Source: Acidaminococcus hominis
Lineage (GTDB): Bacteria > Bacillota > Negativicutes > Acidaminococcales > Acidaminococcaceae
NCBI RefSeq assembly: GCF_021044795.1
Contig: NZ_JAJNOP010000003.1
Strand: one strand, 5' to 3'
Length of the DNA stretch: 64,000 bases
Part shown: in pieces, positions 8,564-16,431 of the stretch
How positions within the stretch are numbered: the first letter of the stretch is position 1
Layout: the number at the start of each line of letters is the position of its first letter
Notes under the pieces: model-generated
Seen by the model: the letters and a program-made list of their open reading frames with translations, nothing else
Database searches by the model: none
Told to the model about the DNA's origin: nothing
Program-made: the position numbers and the translations under genes

Positions 8564-10474
8564 ATGAAGATCACGATTGCTTGTGCCCAGATCCAGGTAG
8601 AACCTGGCAATCCGGAAGCCAATACAAAAAAGGCCCTGGCCTATTTGGAAAAAGCCAGAGCCCAGCAGGCGGACATTGTCCTGTTCCCCGAATTGACCAT
8701 CCCCGGCTACCTTTTGGGAGACCTTTGGGAACAGAACGCTTTTCTCAGGGACTGTGAAGCCTGGGGCAAGGAACTGATTGCCGCCAGCAAGGACCTTTGC
8801 ATTGTTTTTGGCAATATTGCCCTTGACCCTGAAAAAATCAACGAAGACGGCCGGATCCGCAAATACAACGCGGCCTTTGTGGCCCAAAACGGCAAACTGC
8901 TCCACGGTGGTCTGCCCTACCCCTTTATCAGCAAAACTGCCCTGCCCAACTACCGGGAATTTGACGATGGCCGGTATTTCCACAGCACCACCAAGCTGCA
9001 GTTGGAACTGCCCGGGACCCCGTCGCTCAAAGAGCTGCTCCAGCCCGTAGCGGTAACCATCAGGGGCCAGGAAGTCAAGCTGGGCATCATGCTCTGTGAA
9101 GACGGCTGGACGGAAAACTACTACTATAATATTCCCCAGCTTCTCAAACAAAACGGAGCCCAGCTTCTCTGCAATATTTCCTGCTCTCCCTACACCTTCC
9201 ACAAAAACGTCAAACGGCACCGGATTTTTGCCGCCCAGGCCAAGGAATGCGGCATTCCCCTGGTCTACTGCAACAGTGTAGGGGTCCAAAACAGCGGGAA
9301 AAACATCTTTACCTTCGATGGCTGCAGCACCTTCTACAGTGCGGACGGCCAAAGCCGCTCCGATGCCCCGGCCTTCCAGGAAACCCTGCTTACGGCCCAG
9401 TTTGATCCGGCAGCCCGGCAGCTGGAACTGAACAAAGCACCGGAACCGGAATTTTCCGATGCCAAGGAAATTTATACGGCCCTGCACTATGGGGCTTCCC
9501 AATTTCTCAAGCAGATTGGCCTCCAAAAGATGACCATCGGGGTCTCCGGCGGCATTGACTCTGCGGCAACGGCCGCCTTCTATGTGGACATTCTGGGAGC
9601 GGATAATGTGCTGTTGGCCAACATTCCCAGCCGCTATAATTCCTCTGTTACCAAAAACCTGGCCCAGCAAATGGCCCAGGCCCTGGGTACCCGTTACGTA
9701 ATCATTCCTATCCAGGAAGTAGTGGACAAGACCATTGAGCAGCTGGGCCAGACCCCCATCCACAACTACGCTACGGGAGAAGATTCCAAGCTGACCATTA
9801 CCCCCTTTGCTACGGAAAACATTCAGGCCCGGGACCGGGGTGCCCGGGTAATTGCCGGACTAGCAGCTTCCTTTGGGGGCGGCTTCTCCTGCAACTCCAA
9901 CAAGGCGGAAATGACCGTGGGCTACGCTACCTTCTACGGCGACATTGCCGGCGTCCTGGCCCTTTTGGGAGATTTGTGGAAGCACCAGGTCTACGCCCTG
10001 GGCCACTACCTGAACGAAGAAGTTTTCCACAAAGAAGTGATTCCAGAGCAGATTTTCACTATTAAGCCCAGTGCCGAACTGTCCGAAGCCCAAACCGTGG
10101 GAAACGGCGGCGACCCCCTGGTCTACCCCTACCACGACTTTCTGTTCCGTTCCTTTATTGAGGACTGGTACAAGACTTCTCCAGAAGACCTGCTGGGCTG
10201 GTACCTGGAAGGCACCCTGGAAGAACACCTGGGCTGCGCCCCGGGGCTGGTCAAGGAACTGTTCCCCACTCCCCAAGCCTTTATTGCAGACCTGGAGCGG
10301 TGGTGGAAAAACTTCTGCGGCCTGGCAGTAGCCAAACGGATTCAGGCCCCTCCCATCCTGACCATTTCCAAGCGGGCCTACGGCTACGACCACCGGGAAG
10401 CCCAAATGAAGCCTTTCTACTCCCGGAAGTATCAGGAAATGAAAGCCAAGGCCCTGTCCGGTGCCAATAGCTGA
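8564..10474 (+). CDS. nadE: Glutamine-dependent NAD+ synthetase
   Basis: A 636-residue two-domain enzyme. The N-terminal nitrilase-type glutaminase domain (about 1-270) shows the catalytic Glu in FPELTIPGY, the Lys region, and Cys in LGIMLCEDGW. The C-terminal synthetase domain starts around residue 300 with the ATP-pyrophosphatase P-loop GVSGGIDSAA (about 326-335). It amidates deamido-NAD to NAD+ using glutamine-derived ammonia passed between the domains. The start has GGAGTG upstream. No other NAD biosynthesis gene is adjacent, though a nicotinamidase-like cysteine hydrolase lies elsewhere in the window (41.0-41.6 kb). Confidence 0.97.
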   Translation: MKITIACAQIQVEPGNPEANTKKALAYLEKARAQQADIVLFPELTIPGYLLGDLWEQNAFLRDCEAWGKELIAASKDLCIVFGNIALDPEKINEDGRIRKYNAAFVAQNGKLLHGGLPYPFISKTALPNYREFDDGRYFHSTTKLQLELPGTPSLKELLQPVAVTIRGQEVKLGIMLCEDGWTENYYYNIPQLLKQNGAQLLCNISCSPYTFHKNVKRHRIFAAQAKECGIPLVYCNSVGVQNSGKNIFTFDGCSTFYSADGQSRSDAPAFQETLLTAQFDPAARQLELNKAPEPEFSDAKEIYTALHYGASQFLKQIGLQKMTIGVSGGIDSAATAAFYVDILGADNVLLANIPSRYNSSVTKNLAQQMAQALGTRYVIIPIQEVVDKTIEQLGQTPIHNYATGEDSKLTITPFATENIQARDRGARVIAGLAASFGGGFSCNSNKAEMTVGYATFYGDIAGVLALLGDLWKHQVYALGHYLNEEVFHKEVIPEQIFTIKPSAELSEAQTVGNGGDPLVYPYHDFLFRSFIEDWYKTSPEDLLGWYLEGTLEEHLGCAPGLVKELFPTPQAFIADLERWWKNFCGLAVAKRIQAPPILTISKRAYGYDHREAQMKPFYSRKYQEMKAKALSGANS

Positions 10475-10488
10475 TTTTTAAGCGCACG

Positions 10489-10527
10489 AAAAAAGCGGTT
10501 CCAAGCCATTGCCTGGAGCCGCTTTTT
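10489..10527. terminator. Bidirectional terminator between nadE and the thioredoxin-like gene
   Basis: A-run, GCGGTTCCA, ten-base loop, TGGAGCCGC, then T-run. It can serve both convergent genes. Confidence 0.85.
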
Positions 10528-10538
10528 GTATAAGTGTT

Positions 10539-10826
10539 TCAGCCTTGCATTGCCTTCTGGTAGAAGTCCCGGAGGATTTTGTCCATTTTCTCCTCGGAAT
10601 CTCCGGGCGCAGCCTCGTAGACCTTTTCGTCCCCGTAGAAGAAAGTGGGGCAGTAATAATAGTTCCGGCCCTGGAGTTTTTCCGGTTCCTTGGTCTCACT
10701 GACCCGGACCAGGGGAATTTTCTTGTACTCCGGATGCTCTGCAAAAATGCCTTCCAAGGCATGGGAAGCCTTTTGGCAATAGGGACAGCCTTCCAGATAG
10801 ATGAACAGCAATTCTTTTTTGTCCAT
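10539..10826 (-). CDS. Small thioredoxin/glutaredoxin-fold protein
   Basis: 95 residues with a CPYC redox motif in YLEGCPYCQKA near residue 14, a beta strand, and a cis-Pro type CPTFFYG segment. This is the layout of a compact thioredoxin- or glutaredoxin-like thiol oxidoreductase. No signal peptide is present, so it should be cytoplasmic. AAGGAG precedes the ATG. It is a single gene converging on nadE. The physiological partner cannot be told from the sequence. Confidence 0.8.
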   Translation of the reverse strand: MDKKELLFIYLEGCPYCQKASHALEGIFAEHPEYKKIPLVRVSETKEPEKLQGRNYYYCPTFFYGDEKVYEAAPGDSEEKMDKILRDFYQKAMQG

Positions 10827-10864
10827 TTTGATACACTCCTTTTCCTAGTGAAATAAAAAGTTTT

Positions 10865-10895
10865 ATGTTAACCTGTTTGTAATATGCGTTGACCG
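10865..10895 (+). promoter_or_regulatory. Candidate BirA-type biotin operator at bioB
   Basis: An imperfect inverted repeat with half-sites ATGTTAACC (10865-10873) and CGTTGACCG (10887-10895) is separated by 13 bases. It resembles the Bacillus BirA operator (TTGTTAACC and GGTTAACAA, which I recall with the same spacing). The left half matches 8 of 9 and the right half 5 of 9. The right half covers the -35 element of the bioB promoter, so bound repressor would block RNA polymerase. Confidence 0.5.
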
Positions 10896-10917
10896 TTCTT
10901 TTCCCGTCCCCTATAAT
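10889..10917 (+). promoter_or_regulatory. bioB promoter
   Basis: TTGACC (10889-10894), 17 bases, then TATAAT (10912-10917): a near-consensus housekeeping promoter about 25 bases before the bioB start. Confidence 0.8.
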
Positions 10918-10941
10918 GACTCATAGACCATTGGAGAAGGG

Positions 10942-11922
10942 ATGACTAATTTCATGAAAGAAACACTAACGGCTGTTGCCGATCGGATTATGGCTGGGTA
11001 CCGCCTGCAAAAGGACGATGCCATTGTACAGGAAATGCTGACCCTGCCCCTGGAAGACCTGCAGCGGGAAGCTGGACGCCTGCAAAAGCATTTCTGCGGC
11101 AACCATGTGGATTTCTGCACTATCATCAACGCCCGCAGCGGCCGCTGCGGCGAAAACTGCAAATACTGCGCCCAGGCCGCCTGCCATCATACGGACTGTG
11201 AAGAATACGGCTTTTTGCCCAAAGAAGAAATTATGAAAGTGGCCAAGGCCGACCAAGATGCCGGCGCCAACCGTTTTTCCCTGGTAACTTCCGGCCGGGC
11301 CCTGACCGGTAAGGATTTTGAGAAAGCCCTGGACACCTACCAGGAAATGCACAAAACCCTGACCATCGACCTGTGCGCCTCCCACGGCATACTCAGCCAG
11401 GAACAATTCCACCGGCTGGTACAAACCGGGGTTACCAGCTACCACCACAACATCGAGACCTCCCGGCGCTACTTCCCCCAGATCTGCACGTCCCACACCT
11501 ACGATGACCGGATCCGGACCATCAAGGCCGCCCAGGCAGAAGGCCTGTGCGTATGCTCCGGCGGCATCATCGGCATGGGTGAAACCTGGCAGGACCGGCT
11601 GGATATGGCCTTTGAGCTGCAAGGCCTGGGAATTGAATCCATTCCCATCAACGCCCTGATGCCCATCCCCGGCACCGGTATGGAAGGTCGTCCTTCCTTG
11701 CCGCCGGAAGATATCCTGCGCACCATTGCCATTTTCCGCTTCATCAACCCTACGGCCAATATCCGTCTGGCTGCGGGCCGTAAACTGCTGCCGGACAACG
11801 GCAAGTCTGCGCTGCTCACCGGGGCTTCTGCTTCCATTACCGGCAATATGCTCACCACCTCCGGCACCACCATTGCAGAAGACATGGAAATGCTGGCGGA
11901 ACTGGGGCTCACCAACCGATAA
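10942..11922 (+). CDS. bioB: Biotin synthase
   Basis: A 326-residue radical SAM enzyme that inserts sulfur into dethiobiotin. The radical SAM cluster motif CGENCKYC (C69, C73, C76) follows INARSG, and the family segments YHHNIETS, SGGIIGMGET and the C-terminal LTTSGTTIAED with the conserved Arg in IRLAAGRK are all present. GGAGAAGG precedes the first ATG; a second ATG four codons later is possible. The gene stands alone without bioA, D or F, so the cell may take up dethiobiotin or encode the other steps elsewhere. The cell would need biotin for decarboxylase-type enzymes such as the carboxyltransferase system seen at 57-58.6 kb. Confidence 0.97.
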   Translation: MTNFMKETLTAVADRIMAGYRLQKDDAIVQEMLTLPLEDLQREAGRLQKHFCGNHVDFCTIINARSGRCGENCKYCAQAACHHTDCEEYGFLPKEEIMKVAKADQDAGANRFSLVTSGRALTGKDFEKALDTYQEMHKTLTIDLCASHGILSQEQFHRLVQTGVTSYHHNIETSRRYFPQICTSHTYDDRIRTIKAAQAEGLCVCSGGIIGMGETWQDRLDMAFELQGLGIESIPINALMPIPGTGMEGRPSLPPEDILRTIAIFRFINPTANIRLAAGRKLLPDNGKSALLTGASASITGNMLTTSGTTIAEDMEMLAELGLTNR

Positions 11923-11942
11923 GTACAGCCTGAAACAGTTTT

Positions 11943-11986
11943 AAAAAAAGGTGTCTCAAAAGTAACTTTTGAGGCACCTTTTTTTG
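11943..11986. terminator. Bidirectional terminator between bioB and rubrerythrin
   Basis: A-run, GGTGTCTCAAAAGT, AAC loop, (A)CTTTTGAGGCACC, T-run. Serves both convergent genes. Confidence 0.9.
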
Positions 11987-11993
11987 TGTCAGC

Positions 11994-12536
11994 TTAGAAG
12001 CATTCGCAGTTGACCATGAAGTAGGATCTGGGATGAGCGCAAACCGGGCAGATTTCAGGAGCTTTTTCAGCTTCAACAATGTGGCCGCAATTGGAGCAGA
12101 TCCAAACGGTCTTTTCATTGCGTTCGAACATGGTCCCATCTTCTACCTTTTTCAGCAGAGCTTGGTATCTTTCTTCATGATGTTTTTCGATAGCGCCTAC
12201 AGCTCTGAATTTATAAGCCAATTCGGTGAAGCCTTCTTTTTCAGCGGTTTCAGCGAAGCCTTTGTACATATCGGTCCATTCGTAATGTTCACCGGCAGCC
12301 GCATCTTTCAGGTTGGCAACGGTATCAGGAATGGAGCCGCCATGGAGAGCCTTGAACCAAATCTTAGCGTGTTCTTTTTCGTTGTTGGAGGTTTCCAGGA
12401 AGTTGGCTGCTACTCTTTCATAGCCTTCTTTTTTAGCTACGGAAGCATAATAACCATACTTGTTATACGCTTGAGATTCACCTGCAAAAGCAGTTTGTAA
12501 ATTCTTTTCAGTTTGAGTACCTTTTAATTCTGGCAT
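11994..12536 (-). CDS. rbr: Rubrerythrin
   Basis: 180 residues. The N-terminal ferritin-like four-helix domain carries two Glu/ExxH iron ligand sets (AFAGESQAYNKY, NNEKEHAKIW, EKHHEERY), and the C-terminal rubredoxin domain has WICSNCG and ICPVCAH. It reduces hydrogen peroxide with NADH-derived electrons in anaerobes. The start is ATG at MPELKG, eight bases after AGGGGG; a TTG two codons earlier is too close to that site. A good promoter lies upstream. Confidence 0.96.
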   Translation of the reverse strand: MPELKGTQTEKNLQTAFAGESQAYNKYGYYASVAKKEGYERVAANFLETSNNEKEHAKIWFKALHGGSIPDTVANLKDAAAGEHYEWTDMYKGFAETAEKEGFTELAYKFRAVGAIEKHHEERYQALLKKVEDGTMFERNEKTVWICSNCGHIVEAEKAPEICPVCAHPRSYFMVNCECF

Positions 12537-12609
12537 TGTCAATTCCCCCTATATTCTAGCATTTCGAGCGGATAAAAACGTTTCATGCATCCATCTCGAT
12601 TACAGGTTT

Positions 12610-12638
12610 ATTATAGGCCATTTTTAATAAAAAAGCAA
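12610..12638 (-). promoter_or_regulatory. rbr promoter
   Basis: On the minus strand TTGCTT (12633-12638), 17 bases, TATAAT (12610-12615). The untranslated leader would be about 65 bases. I could not identify a convincing PerR box. Confidence 0.65.
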
Positions 12639-12651
12639 GTATTTTTGATAA

Positions 12652-13761
12652 TTATTTTCCATTAAATCTATTTCTAAAATCGTTTTTCTCCTCACCCTGC
12701 CAAAACAGCCGAATGGGCAGATTGGAGGAGCCCGGAGGCGAAAAATGGAAGGTAGCCCGACGGTCCGCAGGAATGGTGCCCACCACCATGTTTTCCCCGT
12801 CTCCGCTCCAACCAAAGGAAGTAGCGTCTTCCGGCAGGCGGATGTATTTGGCGGCCTTATCCTGTACGTCCAGCACCCCTTCCCCGGCATAGGGTCCTCC
12901 GTAGGGATTGAACCGGAGAATGGTATTGCGCTTGCCCTTGGTCCGGAAATTCACGTCGTACATTACCCCATAGTTGCCGTAATTGATGACCTTTTGGCCG
13001 GTGGTGGCGTCCACCCCGGTAACGTAGGGATTCTTGGCATTATCCGCCAGTTCCAGGCCCCAGATGGTGTTCTTATCCGCATCAAAGGGTTCCTCCAGGG
13101 TTACATGGCAGTTGGAGGTATTGAAGGTCCCCCGCAGCACATGGCCGCCTTCGTCAGGAGGCAGAATGGAAAACAGATCCGTAGAAATTTTCAGGTCCGC
13201 ATTCATGGGCATCATGAGCACAGACACTTCTACGGGCTGGTCTGTTTCCAGGTCCACAATTCCCGTAACCAACTGCTGGGGCTTTACTACCAGGCCTTTG
13301 CCGCTGCCCAAAAGATCCTTGACCCCTAAAACTGCAAAGGGCTTCCGGCTGGGGACTGATCCATAGTAGCGTTCCTGGGCTTCCTTGCCCGCTTCCAGCC
13401 AGTCCGTATTGGGCCGGGAAACGCCATTTTTCCCCACCAACACCGAACTGGGCCGCAGGGACACCCGGCGCAGCACCACTGCCAGCCGTTTATCGGTTTT
13501 CATATCATTCACATGATGAAAAAACAGGCGCACCGGACCCTGCACCGTATCCCGGTACATGATGCCGCATTCCTTGACCATTTCTGGGCTATCAGAAAAG
13601 ACCAGCTTGGGGCCATCCTGGGTAATTTTACCCTGAACTTCCTGGTATTCAGGAACACCCCCCTGCCAGTTGGGAGCATCGGCTGCAGCCCCTATATGCC
13701 AGGGCAGCAGGGACGCCAGCCCCATACACAAAAAACCAAACCATTTGACTTTCTTTTTCAC
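12652..13761 (-). CDS. Exported protein of unknown function
   Basis: 369 residues from a GTG start (KKKVKWFGFLCMGLASLLP signal peptide, Ala cleavage region) with GGAGGG five bases upstream; the frame stays open for another 43 codons upstream without a site. The mature part is rich in beta-type sequence and contains FFHHVNDMKTDKRL, an NTSNCHVTLEEPF stretch and a Tyr/Gly-rich FNPYGGPYAGEG near the C-terminus. I do not recognise the family. It is a single gene, divergent from the DapF-like epimerase and separated from rbr by about 115 bases. Likely periplasmic or surface located, by the signal peptide only. Confidence 0.75.
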   Translation of the reverse strand: MKKKVKWFGFLCMGLASLLPWHIGAAADAPNWQGGVPEYQEVQGKITQDGPKLVFSDSPEMVKECGIMYRDTVQGPVRLFFHHVNDMKTDKRLAVVLRRVSLRPSSVLVGKNGVSRPNTDWLEAGKEAQERYYGSVPSRKPFAVLGVKDLLGSGKGLVVKPQQLVTGIVDLETDQPVEVSVLMMPMNADLKISTDLFSILPPDEGGHVLRGTFNTSNCHVTLEEPFDADKNTIWGLELADNAKNPYVTGVDATTGQKVINYGNYGVMYDVNFRTKGKRNTILRFNPYGGPYAGEGVLDVQDKAAKYIRLPEDATSFGWSGDGENMVVGTIPADRRATFHFSPPGSSNLPIRLFWQGEEKNDFRNRFNGK

Positions 13762-13962
13762 ACTATCCCTCCATTGGGTTGTTCTTATTTTTACGTTTTG
13801 CACGTTCCTTATTGTAGCACAAATCGGATACACAGATTTATTTTCAGAAATCATGCAAAAATCGAAATTTTGATATTGTTTATTTCCCATTAGGTCTGTA
13901 TAATAAAGGCATAAATCAAAAGCTTATTATGCTTTGTTTCCATAGAAAGGCGGTCCTTGAAT

Positions 13963-14772
13963 ATGCAAATCCATTACGTCACTGCTAACCCCAGCGGCAA
14001 CATCACACTTTTTGTCCTTGATTCCATCCCTCCTGAGCAGCGGAAGGTGGTCAATCGTTTTCTTTTGGAAATGGAACCAACGGCGGAACAGGTTGGCTGT
14101 TTTGCCGTTGCCGGGAACCACACTACCGTAACCATGATGGGCGGCGAATTCTGCGGGAACGCTTCCCGTTCCTCGGCAGCCTATGCCCTGCTGCTGCAAA
14201 ATAAGGACCAGGGCGATTTTATGGTCAGCTGCTCTGGCTGCTCGGAAGCCCTGCCAGCCCGTGCCAAAAAGGTCAAGGACCGCACCTACGAAACGGTCAT
14301 CAAACTCCAGCCCCCTCTGAAAACCGGCACCATTCCCCTTTCCTATGAACGGGAGAGTGTGGAGTGCCAGCTGATTTCCCTGCCGGGCATCGACCATTAC
14401 ATTTATTTCACCCCCAACCTGGATTATGTGGACAAAGAACAATTGTTCCAATCCCTTCAGCGGGAAGTTTCCCGGTGGCCGGAACCCGAGGCCTATGGGC
14501 TGATGCTGGTAGATCCAGGCAGTCTGGAGGTAATTCCCGCAGTCTATGTGTGCAAAACCGGCACCCTGTACTGGGAGAACAGCTGCGGTTCCGGTGCGGC
14601 TTCCGTGGCAGCAGCCCTGGCCCTGCGCCAAGGCCGTTCCCTGGAAGTAGAGCTGTCCATGCCCGGAGGCAAATTAACCGCCGGTGCCGATATCCAGGAC
14701 GGCAAGGTGGTTTCCCTACACCTGGGTGGTCTGGTGGAATTTGGGGAAGAAAAAACTGCAGAGCTGAAATAA
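13963..14772 (+). CDS. DapF-like amino acid epimerase/racemase
   Basis: 269 residues of the diaminopimelate-epimerase fold. The two catalytic cysteines expected in this family are in GGEFCGNASRS (about residue 65) and ENSCGSGAAS (about residue 208). Both surroundings differ from true DapF, which has FCGNGxR and ACGTGA. The substrate may therefore be another amino acid, as in the histidine racemase CntK, but this is inference. ATG at 13963 has AAGGCGG nine bases upstream; a TTG two codons earlier is an alternative start. No opine metallophore or lysine genes are nearby. A terminator follows. Confidence 0.75.
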   Translation: MQIHYVTANPSGNITLFVLDSIPPEQRKVVNRFLLEMEPTAEQVGCFAVAGNHTTVTMMGGEFCGNASRSSAAYALLLQNKDQGDFMVSCSGCSEALPARAKKVKDRTYETVIKLQPPLKTGTIPLSYERESVECQLISLPGIDHYIYFTPNLDYVDKEQLFQSLQREVSRWPEPEAYGLMLVDPGSLEVIPAVYVCKTGTLYWENSCGSGAASVAAALALRQGRSLEVELSMPGGKLTAGADIQDGKVVSLHLGGLVEFGEEKTAELK

Positions 14773-14788
14773 AGCAAAGTGAACTGCG

Positions 14789-14820
14789 TACCCGCTGGGC
14801 TTTCCAGCGGGTTTCTTTTG
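14789..14820 (+). terminator. Terminator of the DapF-like gene
   Basis: ACCCGCTGG, short loop, CCAGCGGGT, then TTTCTTTT. Confidence 0.85.
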
Positions 14821-14839
14821 TCCAAAAGCTTTTTGGCGC

Positions 14840-14873
14840 ACAAAAAAAGACTGTGAAAATTTCACAGTCTTAC
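14840..14873 (-). terminator. Terminator of tRNA-Leu(CAA)
   Basis: On the minus strand AAGACTGTGAAA pairs with TTTCACAGTCTT, followed by a run of seven T. Confidence 0.85.
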
Positions 14874-14881
14874 TTTTTGAT

Positions 14882-14967
14882 TGGTGCCGAAGGCCGGACT
14901 CGAACCGGCACGCTTTGAGGGCGCTTGATTTTGAGTCAAGTGCGTCTGCCAATTCCGCCACTTCGGC
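14882..14967 (-). tRNA. tRNA-Leu (anticodon CAA)
   Basis: A class II cloverleaf with encoded CCA. The acceptor GCCGAAG pairs with CTTCGGC, the anticodon arm is CTTGA-CTCAAAA-TCAAG with anticodon CAA, there is an extended variable arm, and the T-loop is TTCGAGT. It reads Leu UUG codons. It has its own promoter and terminator. Confidence 0.95.
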
Positions 14968-14996
14968 AAAGCGTGATAGGTATCACAACAGTGATT

Positions 14997-15025
14997 ATTC
15001 TATCATGCAGCAATCCCTTTGTCAA
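14997..15025 (-). promoter_or_regulatory. tRNA-Leu(CAA) promoter
   Basis: Minus strand TTGACA (15020-15025), 17 bases, TAGAAT (14997-15002). The same TTGACA/TAGAAT pair precedes the four-tRNA cluster at 42 kb. Confidence 0.85.
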
Positions 15026-15055
15026 CGAACTTTTTTTACTTTTAGAAAGTTTTCC

Positions 15056-15091
15056 GGAGAAAGAAAGGGCCGCAGCCACGCTGCAGCCCCT
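15056..15091 (-). terminator. Terminator of metQ
   Basis: Minus strand GGGGCTGCAG, short loop, CTGCGGCCC, then TTTCTTTCT, directly after the metQ stop. Confidence 0.75.
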
Positions 15092-15094
15092 AGC

Positions 15095-15919
15095 TTATTT
15101 GGCAGGAACAATGGTTCCCTTGAATTTGTCTTCAATGAATTTTTTCACTGCCGCAGAATGGAAGATTTCCGCAATCTTCTTATATTCCGGCTTGTCCTTA
15201 TCCTTTTCCCGGGCAGCCAGCACCATAACGGCTAACGGTTCATCGTCCGCTTCCCAGAACAGGCCCTGCTTCTTCACGTCCATACCGGAACTCATTACAT
15301 AGTTCATGGTAATCACGGCCAGATCCACATCTGCCAGGCTTCTGGGCAGCTGCGCAGCCTCCAGCTCTCTAAACTGCAAATGTTTGGGGTTTTCCACCAC
15401 ATCGTTGACCGTGGCCTTAAAGCCCACCCCAGCCTTCAATTTAATCAGGCCAGCCTTTTCCAGGAGCACCAGTCCCCGGCCGCCATTGGTGGGATCATTG
15501 GGAATGGCCACTACAGCGCCGTCGGGCACAGCCTTCAGGTCATGAATCTTGTCACTGTAGATACCCATGCGCATCAGGATAGTGTTGCCAATGGGCACCA
15601 GTTTGGTATTGTTTTGGGTATTGAAGTTGTTCAAGAACGGTGCGTGCTGGTAACTGTTCAGGTCCAGATCGCCTTCCGCCAAGGCCTTATCCGGCGTAAT
15701 GTAATCGGAGAATTCCACCACTTCCACATTCATGCCCTGTTTTTTGGCTTCCTCAGCCACTGCATGGACCACGTCCGCATGAGGCCCTGCCGTAGCACCA
15801 ATTTTGATGGGCTTGCTGCTTGTCCCGCCAGCTTTGGAATCACTGCCGCCGCAGCCTGCGGCTAATAGAGCCAGTGCCAAAACGCCTGCCAGCACGGCTG
15901 CCAATTTGTTTTTCTTCAT
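15095..15919 (-). CDS. metQ: MetQ/NlpA family substrate-binding lipoprotein
   Basis: 274 residues with a lipoprotein signal peptide ending in the lipobox LLAAGC (Cys23), then a Ser/Gly linker and the NlpA domain (KIGATAGPHADVV, DYITPDKALAEGDLDLNSYQH, AIPNDPTNGGRG). These are hallmarks of the binding protein of methionine ABC importers (MetNIQ); homologues can bind other amino acids or D-methionine. GGGAGAGA precedes the ATG. The ATPase and permease genes (metN, metI) are absent around it, so it is an orphan binding protein that must pair with a transporter elsewhere. Confidence 0.9.
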   Translation of the reverse strand: MKKNKLAAVLAGVLALALLAAGCGGSDSKAGGTSSKPIKIGATAGPHADVVHAVAEEAKKQGMNVEVVEFSDYITPDKALAEGDLDLNSYQHAPFLNNFNTQNNTKLVPIGNTILMRMGIYSDKIHDLKAVPDGAVVAIPNDPTNGGRGLVLLEKAGLIKLKAGVGFKATVNDVVENPKHLQFRELEAAQLPRSLADVDLAVITMNYVMSSGMDVKKQGLFWEADDEPLAVMVLAAREKDKDKPEYKKIAEIFHSAAVKKFIEDKFKGTIVPAK

Positions 15920-16114
15920 GAAGCATCTCTCCCATCTGTTAATTCATATCTGTATAGTATGTATTGCTGTACCGCCTATCATACTTGTCTTTTTCCACCC
16001 TGTCAAGAAAAATTCACAAAGTCTGTATCTCCCCTATTAGACTGTACCGTTTTTTTCAGTTTTGGAGCTATAGAAAAACAAAACCGGGGCTGTGCAATAA
16101 TACCTACCCCCAAA

Positions 16115-16162
16115 AGAAAAACGACTTGCGAGTTCAAAAGAGTTCGCAAGCCGTTTTTCTTG
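16115..16162. terminator. Terminator-like hairpin in the metQ/NifX-like intergenic region
   Basis: AAAAACGACTTGCGA and TTCGCAAGCCGTTTTT form a long stem with one mismatch and flanking A and T runs, active in principle on either strand. It is about 200 bases beyond the metQ start and 270 bases beyond the end of the NifX-like gene, so the transcript it ends (perhaps the latter) is uncertain. Confidence 0.6.
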
Positions 16163-16192
16163 TTCTTTATAACCTTATCCCACTAAACTTCC

Positions 16193-16385
16193 TCAGTCAG
16201 TCCTGCGGACTGACAGCCCCTCCACGCTTGGATGGGCCGGTCTTAGACCCCTACGAGTCATGTACTAAACGAGTATAGCAAAGCAACATAGTTCGTAAAT
16301 ACCTGCACTACCCAAATCTATTACTTGACTAGTAGCGGCATAGATTGCTTCCTGCAAGCGTGTAGAAAGTGTCGCCGCAGGCGAC
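16193..16385. repeat. Palindrome-rich intergenic element, possible MITE-like repeat
   Basis: GTCAGTCC-TGC-GGACTGAC (16196-16214) and GTCGCC-GCA-GGCGAC (16371-16385) are perfect hairpins. CACGCTTG (16223-16230) is repeated in inverted form as CAAGCGTG (16355-16362). No coding capacity is seen. The arrangement resembles small non-autonomous intergenic repeats known from gut Firmicutes, but only one copy is in the window, so this is inference. Confidence 0.4.
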
Positions 16386-16431
16386 GATAGAAGTTTCATT
16401 ATTTCACAGCCCCATTTCTTCCAACTGCCGC

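Larger units (their letters stand above)
15920..16431. other. 512-base intergenic region with several hairpins
   Basis: It contains a terminator-like hairpin (16115-16162) and a block with perfect short palindromes (see the repeat at about 16193-16385), plus AT-rich sequence next to metQ. No reading frame with a ribosome site and family resemblance was found in it. Confidence 0.7.

Noticed and set aside
8531..9763. Long open frame on the minus strand across nadE
   Set aside because: Shadow of the NAD synthetase frame. The composition (Gly/Phe/Gln-rich) is typical of an antisense artefact.
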